DNA of 64,000 nt from an uncultured Pelagibacteraceae bacterium (GTDB lineage Bacteria; Pseudomonadota; Alphaproteobacteria; Pelagibacterales; Pelagibacteraceae), in assembly GCA_902636025.1 (NCBI GenBank), contig CACPQG010000002.1, positions 19,178 to 83,177 on the forward strand, given 5' to 3'. Made by a program: the position numbers and the translations under genes. This document shows positions 36,988 through 46,929 of the stretch, one piece after another (positions within the stretch are counted from its first letter, which is position 1; every line of letters begins with the position of its first letter). A model generated the notes under the pieces. It did no database searches and had not been told where the DNA came from. It saw only the letters and a list, made by a program, of their open reading frames with translations.

Positions 36988-37957
36988 GCCCATAGTAATT
37001 ATAGCGGGAGAACCCTATAGTGTATTTTTAGAAATATTTTTTAAATCTTTAAAGGAAAAAAAAATTAAAAGAATAAAAAATCCAATCATATTAGTTGCTT
37101 CAAAAAATCTCGTTCTTAAACAAATGAAAGCTCTCAAATATAATTTTTATATAAATGAAATAAGTTTACATAATTTTTACAGTTTAAAGATGAATAATAA
37201 TAAATTGAATTTAGTAAATGTTAACTTCAATTTAAGTAAAACTTTTGATCAAATTTCAAAAAAATCGGCTCCTTATATAAGAAATTCATGTGAGATCGGT
37301 TTAGAAATCCTTAAAAAAAGTTCTGCAAAAGTTTTAATAAATGGACCTATATCAAAAAAAAATTTTTTAAATAATAAATTTCCGGGTATGACAGAATATT
37401 TTGCAAACAAGGTTGGTTATAAAAACAAAGAAGTAATGTTAATTTTTAATAATAAAGTATCAGTAAGTCCTATTACGACTCATTTACCTTTAAAAAATAT
37501 TTTTTCTAAAATAACAAAAAATAAGATTTTATATAACATAATAACAATAAATAATTTTTACAAAAAATATTTAAAAAAAAAAGCAAGATTTGCTATAACG
37601 AGTCTAAATCCCCACGGTGAAACTTTAAACAAATTTTCAGAGGAAGATAAGATTATAACTCCAGCAATTCGATCACTTAAAAAAAGAAAAATAAATATCA
37701 AAGGTCCATATCCCTCAGATACAATTTTTATGAAAAAAAATATACGTCAATTTGATGTTATTATTGGAATGTATCATGATCAAGTTCTAGCTCCTATGAA
37801 AACAATATTTGAATTTGATGCAATAAACATAACTTTAGGTTTACCATTTCTGAGATTAACACCAGATCACGGTCCAAACGTATCAATGCTTGGAAAAAAT
37901 ATATCTAATCCCAAAAGTTTAATTAAAGCACTAGAGTTTGCCAGTCAAATAAAGTGA
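36977..37957 (+). CDS. pdxA: 4-hydroxythreonine-4-phosphate dehydrogenase
   Basis: 326 residues. Start IVIIAGEPYSVFLEIF; NGPISKKNF; the three metal-binding histidines lie in ITTHLPLKNI, GMYHDQVLAP and TPDHGPN-like segments; SLNPHGE is also characteristic. It oxidises 4-phosphohydroxy-threonine in the DXP-dependent vitamin B6 route. It overlaps surA by 11 bases and rsmA by 4 (GTGA), as in many proteobacterial surA-pdxA-rsmA operons. Confidence 0.96.
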   Translation: MKNKPIVIIAGEPYSVFLEIFFKSLKEKKIKRIKNPIILVASKNLVLKQMKALKYNFYINEISLHNFYSLKMNNNKLNLVNVNFNLSKTFDQISKKSAPYIRNSCEIGLEILKKSSAKVLINGPISKKNFLNNKFPGMTEYFANKVGYKNKEVMLIFNNKVSVSPITTHLPLKNIFSKITKNKILYNIITINNFYKKYLKKKARFAITSLNPHGETLNKFSEEDKIITPAIRSLKKRKINIKGPYPSDTIFMKKNIRQFDVIIGMYHDQVLAPMKTIFEFDAINITLGLPFLRLTPDHGPNVSMLGKNISNPKSLIKALEFASQIK

Positions 37958-38736
37958 ATCTAAAACCCAAAAAAAGCCTTGGTCAAAATTATTTAGTTGA
38001 CAAAAACATTATAAATAAAATTGTAAATTGTGTTGTTATAGATCATGAAAATGAAATATTAGAAATTGGCCCTGGTACAGGAAAATTGACGGAGAGTATT
38101 TTAAATAAAAAACCCAAAAAAGTTTTTTTGGTCGAAAAAGATGAAAAATTATCAAAATTACTGTCAGAAAAATTTCAAAATAAAATCAAAATTTTTAATG
38201 ACGATATCTTAAATTTTTCAAATAGTAAGCTACTATCTGATAAATCAATTATATTTGGAAATCTTCCTTATAATATATCATCTCAAATACTAATTAAATT
38301 TATTTTTAATGTAAATAATTTTAAATTTAAAAATTTAGTTTTCATGTTCCAAAAAGAATTAGCTGATAGAATTATAGCAAAAGTGAACACGTCAGAATAT
38401 GGAAGATTAACAATTTTGACAAATTGGAAGTTTAATGTAAAAAAAGAATTTGATATAAATCCATCTTCATTTTTTCCAAAACCTAAAATAAAAAGTAGTT
38501 TGTTAACTTTTACTAAAAAAGATAAAATATTCAAACTAAAAAACCATTCTTCTCTAGAAAAAATTACAAAGATTTTTTTTAATCAAAGAAGAAAAAAAAT
38601 TAGGAAACAATTTTTCTCCATATTTGAAAATAAAAAAGAAATAGATGAAATATTAAAATTAGATCTTAATTTAAGACCACAAAATTTAAGTCCAGAAATA
38701 TACTTTAAATTAGCAAGAGAATATGAAAAACTATGA
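37954..38736 (+). CDS. rsmA: 16S rRNA dimethyladenosine methyltransferase (KsgA/RsmA)
   Basis: 260 residues beginning at a GTG that overlaps the pdxA stop; the N-terminus [18 protein letters not shown] is the canonical KsgA start, which decides it. SAM motif [14 protein letters not shown] (about 32-44), catalytic NLPYNIS (NLPY) near 103, and a basic C-terminal domain rich in Lys/Arg are visible. It dimethylates two adjacent adenines near the 3' end of 16S rRNA. It overlaps convergent gmk by 6 bases. Confidence 0.96.
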   Translation: MNLKPKKSLGQNYLVDKNIINKIVNCVVIDHENEILEIGPGTGKLTESILNKKPKKVFLVEKDEKLSKLLSEKFQNKIKIFNDDILNFSNSKLLSDKSIIFGNLPYNISSQILIKFIFNVNNFKFKNLVFMFQKELADRIIAKVNTSEYGRLTILTNWKFNVKKEFDINPSSFFPKPKIKSSLLTFTKKDKIFKLKNHSSLEKITKIFFNQRRKKIRKQFFSIFENKKEIDEILKLDLNLRPQNLSPEIYFKLAREYEKL

Positions 38737-39366
38737 AATTAATTTTCTTATATGTTTCTCTATCATTAATCTATTATAGGGTATTTTTTTTTTATAAAGT
38801 AGAAAATTATCAATTATCTTTGAAATTTGGTTATAACATTTTTGAAGATCGTCGTTAATAACTACGCTATCATAATCAATCCAGTGTTTCACATCCTTGT
38901 AAAAATCTTTCATTCGTTCTGAAGCTATAAGTTTATCTTTCATATCTCGATTTGAAAGTCTTTGATATAAAATCTCTTTACTTGGTGGTAATACAAAAAA
39001 AGATAATATATTAAAATTAATTGTTTGATCTTTAATTTGTTTGCTTCCCTGCCAATCTATGTCAAATAACACGTTTTCACCCGATTTTAACTTCTCTAAA
39101 ACCAATTTTTTGGATGTTCCATAAAAGTTACTAAATACTTTTGCATATTCTAAAAATTGATCTGCTTTTATAAGGTCTTGAAATTTATTTTCGCTTACAA
39201 AATGATAATCTTTTCCATCTATTTCGTTGCTTCTTGGTTTTCTTGTTGTATGAGAAATGGAGGTGGTAAACTTTTTATTTTTAGATACTAAGTTAACCAA
39301 AGTTGTCTTACCTGCTCCCGATGGTGATGAAAATATAAATATAGTTCCATCTGTCTTTAGGGACAT
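38731..39366 (-). CDS. gmk: Guanylate kinase
   Basis: 211 residues. P-loop [12 protein letters not shown] (13-24), the GMP-binding [31 protein letters not shown] and the lid with RLSNRDMKD define Gmk. It phosphorylates GMP to GDP. In this genome it starts just 10 bases after acpP ends, with none of the genes that usually stand between them. Confidence 0.97.
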   Translation of the reverse strand: MSLKTDGTIFIFSSPSGAGKTTLVNLVSKNKKFTTSISHTTRKPRSNEIDGKDYHFVSENKFQDLIKADQFLEYAKVFSNFYGTSKKLVLEKLKSGENVLFDIDWQGSKQIKDQTINFNILSFFVLPPSKEILYQRLSNRDMKDKLIASERMKDFYKDVKHWIDYDSVVINDDLQKCYNQISKIIDNFLLYKKKIPYNRLMIEKHIRKLIS

Positions 39367-39376
39367 TCTTTAATTC

Positions 39377-39616
39377 TTAATTACTCTTGCTCTCAATAAA
39401 TTTAATTGCATCTCCAACTGTAAGAATTTTCTCAGCTTCACTATCAGAAATTTCTGATCCAAATTCTTCCTCAAAAGCCATTACTAATTCTACAGTATCT
39501 AAACTGTCAGCTCCCAAGTCATCAATAAAACTTGACTCCTCTGTAACTTTTGCTTCTTCTATACCTAGGTGGTCTGCAACTATTTTTTTAACTTTACTTG
39601 AAACTTCCTCAGACAT
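39377..39616 (-). CDS. acpP: Acyl carrier protein
   Basis: 79 residues, highly acidic, with the phosphopantetheine serine in [14 protein letters not shown] (Ser38 region). The helix II recognition face [15 protein letters not shown] is standard. It carries acyl chains in type II fatty-acid synthesis. Third in the fabD-fabG-acpP run, 49 bases after fabG, long enough for its own promoter. Confidence 0.98.
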   Translation of the reverse strand: MSEEVSSKVKKIVADHLGIEEAKVTEESSFIDDLGADSLDTVELVMAFEEEFGSEISDSEAEKILTVGDAIKFIESKSN

Positions 39617-39665
39617 ATAAATCCTTTTTGTTATAATTTTGTCTATAGATTATTACTCAACTTTG

Positions 39666-40397
39666 TCAAGCCATATACATGCCCCCGTTAACATGTATAG
39701 TCTCGCCCGTAATATATGATGCGTCTTCAGAAGATAAAAATGCAACAATATTGGAAACATCCTCACCACTACCCAAGCGATTCATTGGTATCCTTGAAAT
39801 AAGGGTAGACTTCATTTCTTCCGATATTTTATCAGTCATATTAGATTTGATGAAACCTGGTGATATACAATTCACAGTAATATTTTTCTTAGCATATTCC
39901 ATTGCTAAACTTTTTGACATAGCCACAACTCCTGCTTTTGATGCAGAGTAGTTTGCTTGTCCCAAATTACCTGTATGTCCAACTATTGATGTTATATTTA
40001 TAATTTTACCATACTTATTTTTTAACATCTTTTTTATTGCACCCTTGCATAGATGAAACGTTGAAGTTAAATTTATATCTATTACTTTTTGCCAATCTTC
40101 ATCTTTCATCCTTAATGATAGATTATCTTTTGTAATTCCAGCATTGTTAATTAAAATATCTAAGCCGCCTAAAGCTAAAGTTACTTTTTCTAAAAATTCC
40201 TCAATTTTAGAATGGTCACTTATATCAAATTTTTCAGTAATAATACTTGGAAACTCATTTTTAAGTAAACTTAGTCTGTCATCATTTGTTCCTGTTCCCA
40301 GAACTGTGGCATTTAATGATAGAAATTTTTTTACAATTGATCCACCTATTCCACCTGTTGCACCAGTAATTAAGATTTTTTTACCTTTGAAATCCAT
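39666..40397 (-). CDS. fabG: 3-oxoacyl-ACP reductase FabG
   Basis: 243 residues of the classical SDR fold: NADPH loop TGATGGIGGSI (12-22), NNAGITKDNL, catalytic Ser in NITSIVGHTGNLGQANY with YSASKAG (Tyr-x3-Lys), and ISPGFIKSNMT. It reduces 3-oxoacyl-ACP in fatty-acid elongation. Overlaps the end of fabD by 17 bases. Confidence 0.97.
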   Translation of the reverse strand: MDFKGKKILITGATGGIGGSIVKKFLSLNATVLGTGTNDDRLSLLKNEFPSIITEKFDISDHSKIEEFLEKVTLALGGLDILINNAGITKDNLSLRMKDEDWQKVIDINLTSTFHLCKGAIKKMLKNKYGKIINITSIVGHTGNLGQANYSASKAGVVAMSKSLAMEYAKKNITVNCISPGFIKSNMTDKISEEMKSTLISRIPMNRLGSGEDVSNIVAFLSSEDASYITGETIHVNGGMYMA

Positions 40398-41325
40398 TTG
40401 TTTCCTTAAATGTATTTATATCTGCTTCTGTATTAATTGCATTAACTTTTACTGTCTTGTTTATTCTTTTTATAAGTCCAGATAATACTTTGCCTGGTCC
40501 AATTTCAATAAAGTTTTTTGTTCCATTCTCGATCATATATTCAACACTTTCTCTCCATCTAACCCTACTCTCTATTTGTTTGATTAATAAATCTTTAATT
40601 TCTGATATATTATTTGTTTTTTTTCCTGTAACATTTGAAATGATAAATCTATCCGATTGAGTAATATTTAACTTTTCAATTTCAGCTTTCATTATTTCTG
40701 TGGCCTTTGCCATTAATTTGCAATGGAAAGGAGCGCTCACAGCTAATTTTATATTTTTAATTGCTTGTTTCTTAAGATCATATGAAAATTTTTTTAAATC
40801 CCCGTTTTTTCCACTTACTACTATTTGGCCATCTGAATTATCATTGGCCACAAAACATTCGTAGTTACTTTTATTTTCAAAAATTAATTTTTCGATAATT
40901 TCAATTTTTGATCCAAGCACTGCCAACATACCACCTTCTCCTTGAGGTATAGAGGACTGCATTGCGCTTCCTCTTATTTTTAAAATTTTAATCGTATCTT
41001 CAAAATTAATATAACCTGCAGAAGCTAAAGCGGTATATTCTCCTAAAGAATGTCCAGCAAAATATAAATACTTATTAGTATCTGCTTTTAACTCTTTGGA
41101 CATTACAGAGTAGATTGAGTATCCAACCAAAAAAATTGCTGGTTGGGTGTTTTCAGTCAAATCCAATTGATCTTTTGGTCCTTCTAAAATAATTTTGGAA
41201 ATAGGAAATTTTAATATTTCATTAGCTTCATTAAATAATTTTTTAACAAGGTCAAAATTTTCATATAAATCTTTGCACATTCCAACTACTTGTGAACCCT
41301 GGCCTGGAAATATTAGAGAAAACAT
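40381..41325 (-). CDS. fabD: Malonyl-CoA:ACP transacylase FabD
   Basis: 314 residues. FPGQGSQ at the start, the nucleophile Ser in FAGHSLGEYTALA (about 90-102), SAPFHCKLM with the catalytic histidine and IEIGPGKVLSGLIKR near the end are standard. It loads malonyl groups onto AcpP. It is divergent from rpsF across 75 bases and heads the fabD-fabG-acpP-gmk strand. Confidence 0.97.
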   Translation of the reverse strand: MFSLIFPGQGSQVVGMCKDLYENFDLVKKLFNEANEILKFPISKIILEGPKDQLDLTENTQPAIFLVGYSIYSVMSKELKADTNKYLYFAGHSLGEYTALASAGYINFEDTIKILKIRGSAMQSSIPQGEGGMLAVLGSKIEIIEKLIFENKSNYECFVANDNSDGQIVVSGKNGDLKKFSYDLKKQAIKNIKLAVSAPFHCKLMAKATEIMKAEIEKLNITQSDRFIISNVTGKKTNNISEIKDLLIKQIESRVRWRESVEYMIENGTKNFIEIGPGKVLSGLIKRINKTVKVNAINTEADINTFKETNGFQR

Positions 41326-41400
41326 TTAGTTATTTATATATTTTTGTATTGTAATTAAAGAATTATAATAGTATATCCTCATTTTTTATTAAATAATAAT

Positions 41401-41763
41401 ATGAACTTATACGAACACACAATAGTAGCAAGACAAGACGCTTCCTCATCACAAATTAAACAATTAACAGAGAAATACTCAAATTTAGTAATAAAAAATA
41501 AAGGTGAAATTGTTCAAACTCAGATTTGGGGGTTAATGAATTTAGCATACGTTATAAAAAAAAATAAGAAGGGAAACTACATTCATTTTAAAATAAAAGC
41601 TCCCGCAAGCTTAGTAACTGATTTGGAAAAAAATGAAAGTATGGATAAAAATTTGTTAAGATACATGACGGTAAAAGTAAAAAAATTTGATCTAAAAACA
41701 AATTTTTTTTCATCCAAAGATGAAGATAACACAGGCAATTCACTAAAAAAAAAAAGTAATTAA
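41401..41763 (+). CDS. rpsF: 30S ribosomal protein S6
   Basis: 120 residues; [39 protein letters not shown] and a basic/Ser tail fit bacterial S6. It binds S18 in the small-subunit platform. First in rpsF-rpsR-rplI-dnaB. I looked for the S6:S18-binding leader RNA in the 75 bases upstream and saw no GC-containing stem-bulge that would support it. Confidence 0.96.
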   Translation: MNLYEHTIVARQDASSSQIKQLTEKYSNLVIKNKGEIVQTQIWGLMNLAYVIKKNKKGNYIHFKIKAPASLVTDLEKNESMDKNLLRYMTVKVKKFDLKTNFFSSKDEDNTGNSLKKKSN

Positions 41764-42032
41764 TGCAAAAAAAAAGGAATAACAAAAAAAAGTCACAAAG
41801 CAATTTTGCGAAGTTAAGCATATTTCAGCCAAATAAATATAAATTTAAAAAAAAATGCCCCTTATCAGTAAAAGGAGCTCCTGTGATAGATTATAAAAAT
41901 ATAAAATTGTTAAAAAGGTATGTTTCAGAAAATGGTAAAATTTTACCTTCTCGTATTACTAACGTAAGTCAAAAAAAACAAAGAGAACTCTCAATTTCAA
42001 TTAAACGTGCTCGTAATTTAGGTTTATTATAA
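41763..42032 (+). CDS. rpsR: 30S ribosomal protein S18
   Basis: 89 residues, very basic; the core [20 protein letters not shown] and [18 protein letters not shown], then [19 protein letters not shown], is canonical S18. It overlaps rpsF and rplI by one base each (TAATG), giving a tightly coupled ribosomal unit. Confidence 0.97.
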   Translation: MQKKRNNKKKSQSNFAKLSIFQPNKYKFKKKCPLSVKGAPVIDYKNIKLLKRYVSENGKILPSRITNVSQKKQRELSISIKRARNLGLL

Positions 42033-42490
42033 TGAAAGTAATATTGCTTGAGAATATTCAAAAACTGGGATCTATAGGTGAAATAATTGATGTAAAAAGA
42101 GGGTATGGACGGAACTATCTTATCTCTAAAAAAAAAGCTCTATTTGCTTCAAAAGAAAATATTAAAGAAGTCGATAAATTAAAAAATGATTTAAATAAAA
42201 AAGACCAAGAAAAGAAAAAAAAAGCAAAAGAAATTTTAGAAAGTCTTAAAAATAAAATTTGTATTATAAAAAAGTTAAGTACAGAAAATAATGAACTTTA
42301 TGGTTCTGTAAAACCAACCGAAATATCAAAAAACATTCTTGAGGAAAATAAAATAGAAATTAAACCATCAATGATACAACTTAAAGATGATATTAAGACT
42401 TTGGGTGATTTTAAAGCTGTTATAAATCTTCATGCTGAAGTTCAAGTTCAAATTAAAATTAAAGTTGTAGCCGCAGATAATATAAAATAA
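42032..42490 (+). CDS. rplI: 50S ribosomal protein L9
   Basis: 152 residues with the N-terminal L9 domain ([33 protein letters not shown]), a long charged linking helix (about 45-78) and the C-terminal RNA-binding domain (LYGSVKPTEISKNI; HAEVQVQIKIKVVA). It overlaps rpsR by 1 base and is followed after 67 bases by dnaB. Confidence 0.97.
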   Translation: MKVILLENIQKLGSIGEIIDVKRGYGRNYLISKKKALFASKENIKEVDKLKNDLNKKDQEKKKKAKEILESLKNKICIIKKLSTENNELYGSVKPTEISKNILEENKIEIKPSMIQLKDDIKTLGDFKAVINLHAEVQVQIKIKVVAADNIK

Positions 42491-42557
42491 TTATACAGTA
42501 TTATCCCCAGAATTTTTTCTATATATATATATTTTATAAAATACATATACTAGAAGA

Positions 42558-43973
42558 ATGGAAAAAAATTTATCACTTGTCAAAACAACTTTTAATGAAC
42601 TTCCAAATAATATTGAGGCTGAACAATCTGTAATAGGATCAGTACTTCTATCCAATGAGATTTTTGATGAAGTAAATACAATTATATCAAATAAAAATTT
42701 TTATGATCCGATGCACCAAAAAATTTTTTCTGCAATAGAAAGTTTAATTTATAAAGGTATGTTGGCTAATCCAATTACCTTAAAGAATTATTTTGAAAAC
42801 GAGAAAGATGAAATAAATGTACCAGAATATTTAGTTAAAATTACTAAATTTTCTACTTCTGCACGTCAAGCAATTGAATATTCAAAAATTATTTATGATA
42901 TGTATGTAAGAAGAGAATTAATAAAAATATCTGAAACAACGATAGATATTGCTAAGTTAAATGATCTAGAAAACACTGGTCAAAAAATAATAGAAAATTC
43001 TGAAAAGTTGCTTTTTGATTTAGCAGAAAAAGGTTCTTTTAATTCTTCAATAGTAAAATTTGATGAAGCTATGAAACTTACTATAGAAATGGCATCTAAT
43101 GCATACAAAAATGAAGAAGGTATCGTTGGGGTACCGACTGGATTGAGGGATATTGATGATAGGTTAGGTGGTTTACATCAATCAGATTTAATTATTATTG
43201 CAGGCAGACCTTCTATGGGTAAAACTGCTTTAGCTACAAATATTGCATTTAATGCTGCGAGTAAATTACAAGATAAACAAAAAAAATCATCAGTAGCCTT
43301 TTTTTCATTAGAAATGTCTTCGGAACAACTTTCAACAAGAATTTTAGCTGAGCAAGCAAGAATTAAATCAAATGATATTAGAAGAGGTAAAATTTCTGAA
43401 GAACAGTTTGATAAATTCATAGAGACCTCTAAAAATATTTCAGAACTTCCCTTATTTATTGATGAAACACCGGCAATAAGTGTGGCTGCTCTTAGCAATA
43501 GAGCTAGAAGAATTAAAAGAATTCATGGACTTGATTTAGTAGTAGTTGATTATATTCAGCTTATGAGAGCAGTTAATACCAAAGATGGAAGAGTTCAAGA
43601 AATATCTGAAATTACCCAAGGTTTAAAAGCTCTAGCCAAAGAACTTGCTGTTCCAGTTGTAGCGTTATCGCAATTATCAAGAGCAGTTGAGCAAAGAGAT
43701 GATAAAAAGCCTCTTCTATCAGATTTAAGAGAGTCTGGATCCATTGAGCAAGATGCAGATGTTGTTATGTTTGTGTATAGAGAAGCATACTACCTAGAGA
43801 GAAAAGAGCCAAGACCAGCAACCGTAGAACATGCCGAATGGCAAGCAAAAATGAATGAGGTGTCAAATTTGGCTGAAGTGATAATTGGTAAGCAAAGACA
43901 TGGGCCAACTGGCAATGTATCTCTTGAATTTGAGGCCATGTTTACCAAATTTAGAGATACTCAAAATACTTAA
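42558..43973 (+). CDS. dnaB: Replicative DNA helicase DnaB
   Basis: 471 residues. N-terminal primase-interaction domain (NNIEAEQSVIGSVLLSNEIF), linker helix, then a RecA-like motor with Walker A GRPSMGKTA (about 217-225), Walker B LVVVDYIQLM and the DnaB-specific LSQLSRAVEQRDDKKPLLSD (loop contacting DNA), ending in IIGKQRHGPTG. No intein is present. It unwinds DNA at the fork. Placed after rplI, as usual. Confidence 0.98.
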   Translation: MEKNLSLVKTTFNELPNNIEAEQSVIGSVLLSNEIFDEVNTIISNKNFYDPMHQKIFSAIESLIYKGMLANPITLKNYFENEKDEINVPEYLVKITKFSTSARQAIEYSKIIYDMYVRRELIKISETTIDIAKLNDLENTGQKIIENSEKLLFDLAEKGSFNSSIVKFDEAMKLTIEMASNAYKNEEGIVGVPTGLRDIDDRLGGLHQSDLIIIAGRPSMGKTALATNIAFNAASKLQDKQKKSSVAFFSLEMSSEQLSTRILAEQARIKSNDIRRGKISEEQFDKFIETSKNISELPLFIDETPAISVAALSNRARRIKRIHGLDLVVVDYIQLMRAVNTKDGRVQEISEITQGLKALAKELAVPVVALSQLSRAVEQRDDKKPLLSDLRESGSIEQDADVVMFVYREAYYLERKEPRPATVEHAEWQAKMNEVSNLAEVIIGKQRHGPTGNVSLEFEAMFTKFRDTQNT

Positions 43974-43996
43974 ATTAAAATATATATAACTATTAG

Positions 43997-46378
43997 ATGT
44001 TTTCAACGTTATATAAAAAAATAGTTCTTAATAACCCAAAATCCATATTTCTAATACTTATAGTCATGCTAATAAGTTTTGGATACTTTTCAAAGGAATT
44101 TAAGCTTGATGCCTCATCAGATACATTATTAATTGATGGAGACCCTGATTTAGAATATTTAAGAGAAGTAACCAATAGGTACGGTGCAAAAGATTTTTTA
44201 GTCTTAACTTATACACCAAATGAGCCCTTAACAAACAACAACTCTATTAACAATCTGCTAAGCTTAAAATATAAATTACAAAGCTTAAATTGGGTGCATA
44301 GTGTTATAACTGTTTTAGATGTCCCATTATTAAGTAATTCAGATAAACCATTAAAAGACAGACTAAATAATTTTGTTACATTAAAAGATGATGGTGTTGA
44401 TAAGGATAGAGGTTTTCAAGAAATTTTAAATAGTCCAGTTTATAGAAATTTTGTAATTAGTGAAGATGGAAAAACAACTGGTATTATTGTAAATTTAAAA
44501 AAAGATGAGGTCTTAAGTAAATTAAAAGATAAAAAAGAGATAGAAAATTTTAAAGACAAGCTAAAAAAACAAAATCATCAAAACATTATCGAGATCAGAG
44601 CTATTATTAAAAATTATGGCCAGGATGCTAAAATTTTTTTAGGTGGAATACCAATGATTGCTGACGACATGATGACATTTATTAAAAATGATATTTTAGT
44701 TTTTGGTGTTGGTGTTTTACTATTTATTATTGCTACTTTATGGCTTGTATTCAAAAAACTGATTTGGATCATTGTGCCAATAAGCAGTTGTTTTTTCTCT
44801 GTAATAATAATGACTGGTTTATTAGGCATAATGAATTGGAAGGTAACAGTAATTTCATCAAATTTTATTGCGTTGATGCTTATACTTACAATGGCAATGA
44901 ATATTCATATGAGTACAAGATATCTTCAATTAAGAAAAAAATTTCAAAACGTTAATAATTTTGAAATTTTAAAAAAAACAACTTCAAAAATGTTTTTGCC
45001 AATATTTTATACTGCGTTGACAACTATTTGTGCATTTTTATCACTGATCTTTAGTGAAATTAAACCAATTATTGATTTTGGTTGGATGATGACACTAGGT
45101 TTGATTACTTCATTTATTATTACTTTTACTCTTTTACCAACGTTACTAAGTTTCATTTCCGATAAAAAAATAGAGTTGAAGAGTCAAAAAGATTCTAAAA
45201 TCACCTCTTTTTTAGGAGCTGTCTCAATAAATTATCAAAAAATTATATTTTCAATAACAACCATAATAATAATCCTTAGTGTTTATGGAATTTCGAAATT
45301 AGAAGTAGAGAATAGTTTTATAAATTATTTTAATAAAAAAACTGAAATTTATAAAGGTATGAAATTAATTGATGATAAACTTGGCGGCACAACACCGCTG
45401 GATGTAATTATAAAATTTGCCGATAATGAGATAACATCAACCGAGGAGGAGGATGATTTTGAAGACTGGGGTGACGAAGATCAGAATGATGAAAAGTACT
45501 GGTTTACAAAAGATAAGATAGACAAAATTGATGAAGTTCATAATTATTTGGATGATATTCCAGCAGTAGGTAAAGTTTTATCTTTTGCATCAATTATAGA
45601 AGTTGCTACACAACTTAACAATAACAAACCATTAGGGACTCTTGAAATGGGAGTTTTATATTCAAAAATTCCTAATACTATTAAAAAAGAAATAATTGAT
45701 CCCTATATTTCTATTAAAGACAATGAAGCAAGAATAAGTTTAAGAATAAAAGACTCTTTACCTGATTTGAGACGAAATGATTTAATTAACCAAATTAATT
45801 TTGATTTACAAAATAAGTTAAATTTAAAAAAAGAAGAGTTTAAATTAGCCGGGGTATTAATACTTTTTAATAATTTACTTCAAAGTTTGTTTAAATCACA
45901 AATTTTAACACTTGGCTTTGTAATGATAGGAATTTTTATAATGTTCCTTATTTTGTTTAGGAATTTAAAAATCTCAATTCTTGGTGTTGTTCCGAACTTT
46001 ATTGCAGCTTTTTTTATTTTAGGAATAATTGGAATTATGAAAATTCCTTTAGATATGATGACTATTACTATTGCGGCTATAACTATAGGTATTGCTGTGG
46101 ATAATAGTATCCATTATATCTATAGATTTAAAGAGGAATTTGCTGAATTAAAAGATTATAAGAAAACAATAAGTCTTTGTCATTCAACAGTTGGTGTTGC
46201 AATTCTGAATACTTCAATAACTATAGTTTTTGGTTTCTCAATACTTGTTTTCTCTAATTTTATTCCAACTATTTATTTTGGAATATTTACTGGAATAGCA
46301 ATGCTTTTAGCTATGATTTCAGTTCTTACACTTTTACCATCACTAATTTTAGTTACAAAACCGTTTGATAATAAATAA
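43997..46378 (+). CDS. RND/MMPL-family exporter
   Basis: 793 residues with two repeated halves, each one helix, a large periplasmic domain, then five helices. Typical RND/MMPL helices include FGVGVLLFIIATLWLVFKKL, MILTMAMNIHMSTRYLQLRKK and, in the second half, TIAAITIGIAVDNSIHYIYR, where Asp in GIAVDNSIH is the proton-relay position. The second periplasmic domain holds a very acidic loop at about 475-500 (TSTEEEDDFEDWGDEDQN). Related proteins export lipids such as hopanoids; the cargo here is unknown. It stands between dnaB and cvpA. Confidence 0.87.
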   Translation: MFSTLYKKIVLNNPKSIFLILIVMLISFGYFSKEFKLDASSDTLLIDGDPDLEYLREVTNRYGAKDFLVLTYTPNEPLTNNNSINNLLSLKYKLQSLNWVHSVITVLDVPLLSNSDKPLKDRLNNFVTLKDDGVDKDRGFQEILNSPVYRNFVISEDGKTTGIIVNLKKDEVLSKLKDKKEIENFKDKLKKQNHQNIIEIRAIIKNYGQDAKIFLGGIPMIADDMMTFIKNDILVFGVGVLLFIIATLWLVFKKLIWIIVPISSCFFSVIIMTGLLGIMNWKVTVISSNFIALMLILTMAMNIHMSTRYLQLRKKFQNVNNFEILKKTTSKMFLPIFYTALTTICAFLSLIFSEIKPIIDFGWMMTLGLITSFIITFTLLPTLLSFISDKKIELKSQKDSKITSFLGAVSINYQKIIFSITTIIIILSVYGISKLEVENSFINYFNKKTEIYKGMKLIDDKLGGTTPLDVIIKFADNEITSTEEEDDFEDWGDEDQNDEKYWFTKDKIDKIDEVHNYLDDIPAVGKVLSFASIIEVATQLNNNKPLGTLEMGVLYSKIPNTIKKEIIDPYISIKDNEARISLRIKDSLPDLRRNDLINQINFDLQNKLNLKKEEFKLAGVLILFNNLLQSLFKSQILTLGFVMIGIFIMFLILFRNLKISILGVVPNFIAAFFILGIIGIMKIPLDMMTITIAAITIGIAVDNSIHYIYRFKEEFAELKDYKKTISLCHSTVGVAILNTSITIVFGFSILVFSNFIPTIYFGIFTGIAMLLAMISVLTLLPSLILVTKPFDNK

Positions 46379-46386
46379 TTTATTTA

Positions 46387-46929
46387 ATGGAAATTATTAA
46401 TAATATTTTTGATCAAATATCAGTTTTTGATTTGATATATATTACTATAACAATTTTTTATTTAATTCGGTGCTCTATCAAAGGTTTTGTATTAAGTTTG
46501 CTATCTGCTGCAAAATGGCTTTTGGCTTATATTTTAACTTTAGCTATGTTTCCAAAAATCAAGCCTTATGTTAAAGATGTTGTAGATAATGAGTATGTAT
46601 TAGATATTCTTTTAGGAGTATCGTTATTTGTTGTAATTATTTTTTTAATTCTTTTAATCAATAAAGGAATAAAAAGAACCGTTAAGTATACTGGCATGGG
46701 CAAAGTTGATGCCTTTTTTGGATTCTTGTTTGGATTCTTTAAAGCATATGTTGTTTGTGTTTGTTTATTTGCCACCGCTGATATTGTGTATAATTCTGAG
46801 AAATGGCCATTTGATAACAAGAAATCATTTACCTTTTCATATGTTGAAAAAGGTAGTAATTATCTAATTAAGGAATTTCCAAGCAAAAAAGAATATGAAG
46901 ATGCTAAAGAAAAAATTTCAGATATATGA
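46387..46929 (+). CDS. cvpA: CvpA family membrane protein
   Basis: 180 residues with four hydrophobic segments (about 14-30, 35-55, 68-88, 108-130) and the FDLIYITITIFYLIRCSIKGFV start, plus GKVDAFFGFLFGFFKAYVV, which is typical of CvpA. It is encoded just before purF in most proteobacteria; a role in membrane/envelope homeostasis has been shown in some species but the mechanism is unclear. It overlaps purF by 35 bases. Confidence 0.9.
   Translation: MEIINNIFDQISVFDLIYITITIFYLIRCSIKGFVLSLLSAAKWLLAYILTLAMFPKIKPYVKDVVDNEYVLDILLGVSLFVVIIFLILLINKGIKRTVKYTGMGKVDAFFGFLFGFFKAYVVCVCLFATADIVYNSEKWPFDNKKSFTFSYVEKGSNYLIKEFPSKKEYEDAKEKISDI

Noticed and set aside
41326..41400. S6:S18 autoregulatory leader RNA before rpsF
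   Set aside because: The 75-base spacer is almost pure A/T with no stem and bulge that fits the motif.
43178..43498. 106-codon minus-strand frame opposite dnaB
   Set aside because: Antisense to the conserved DnaB motor domain; composition mirrors it.
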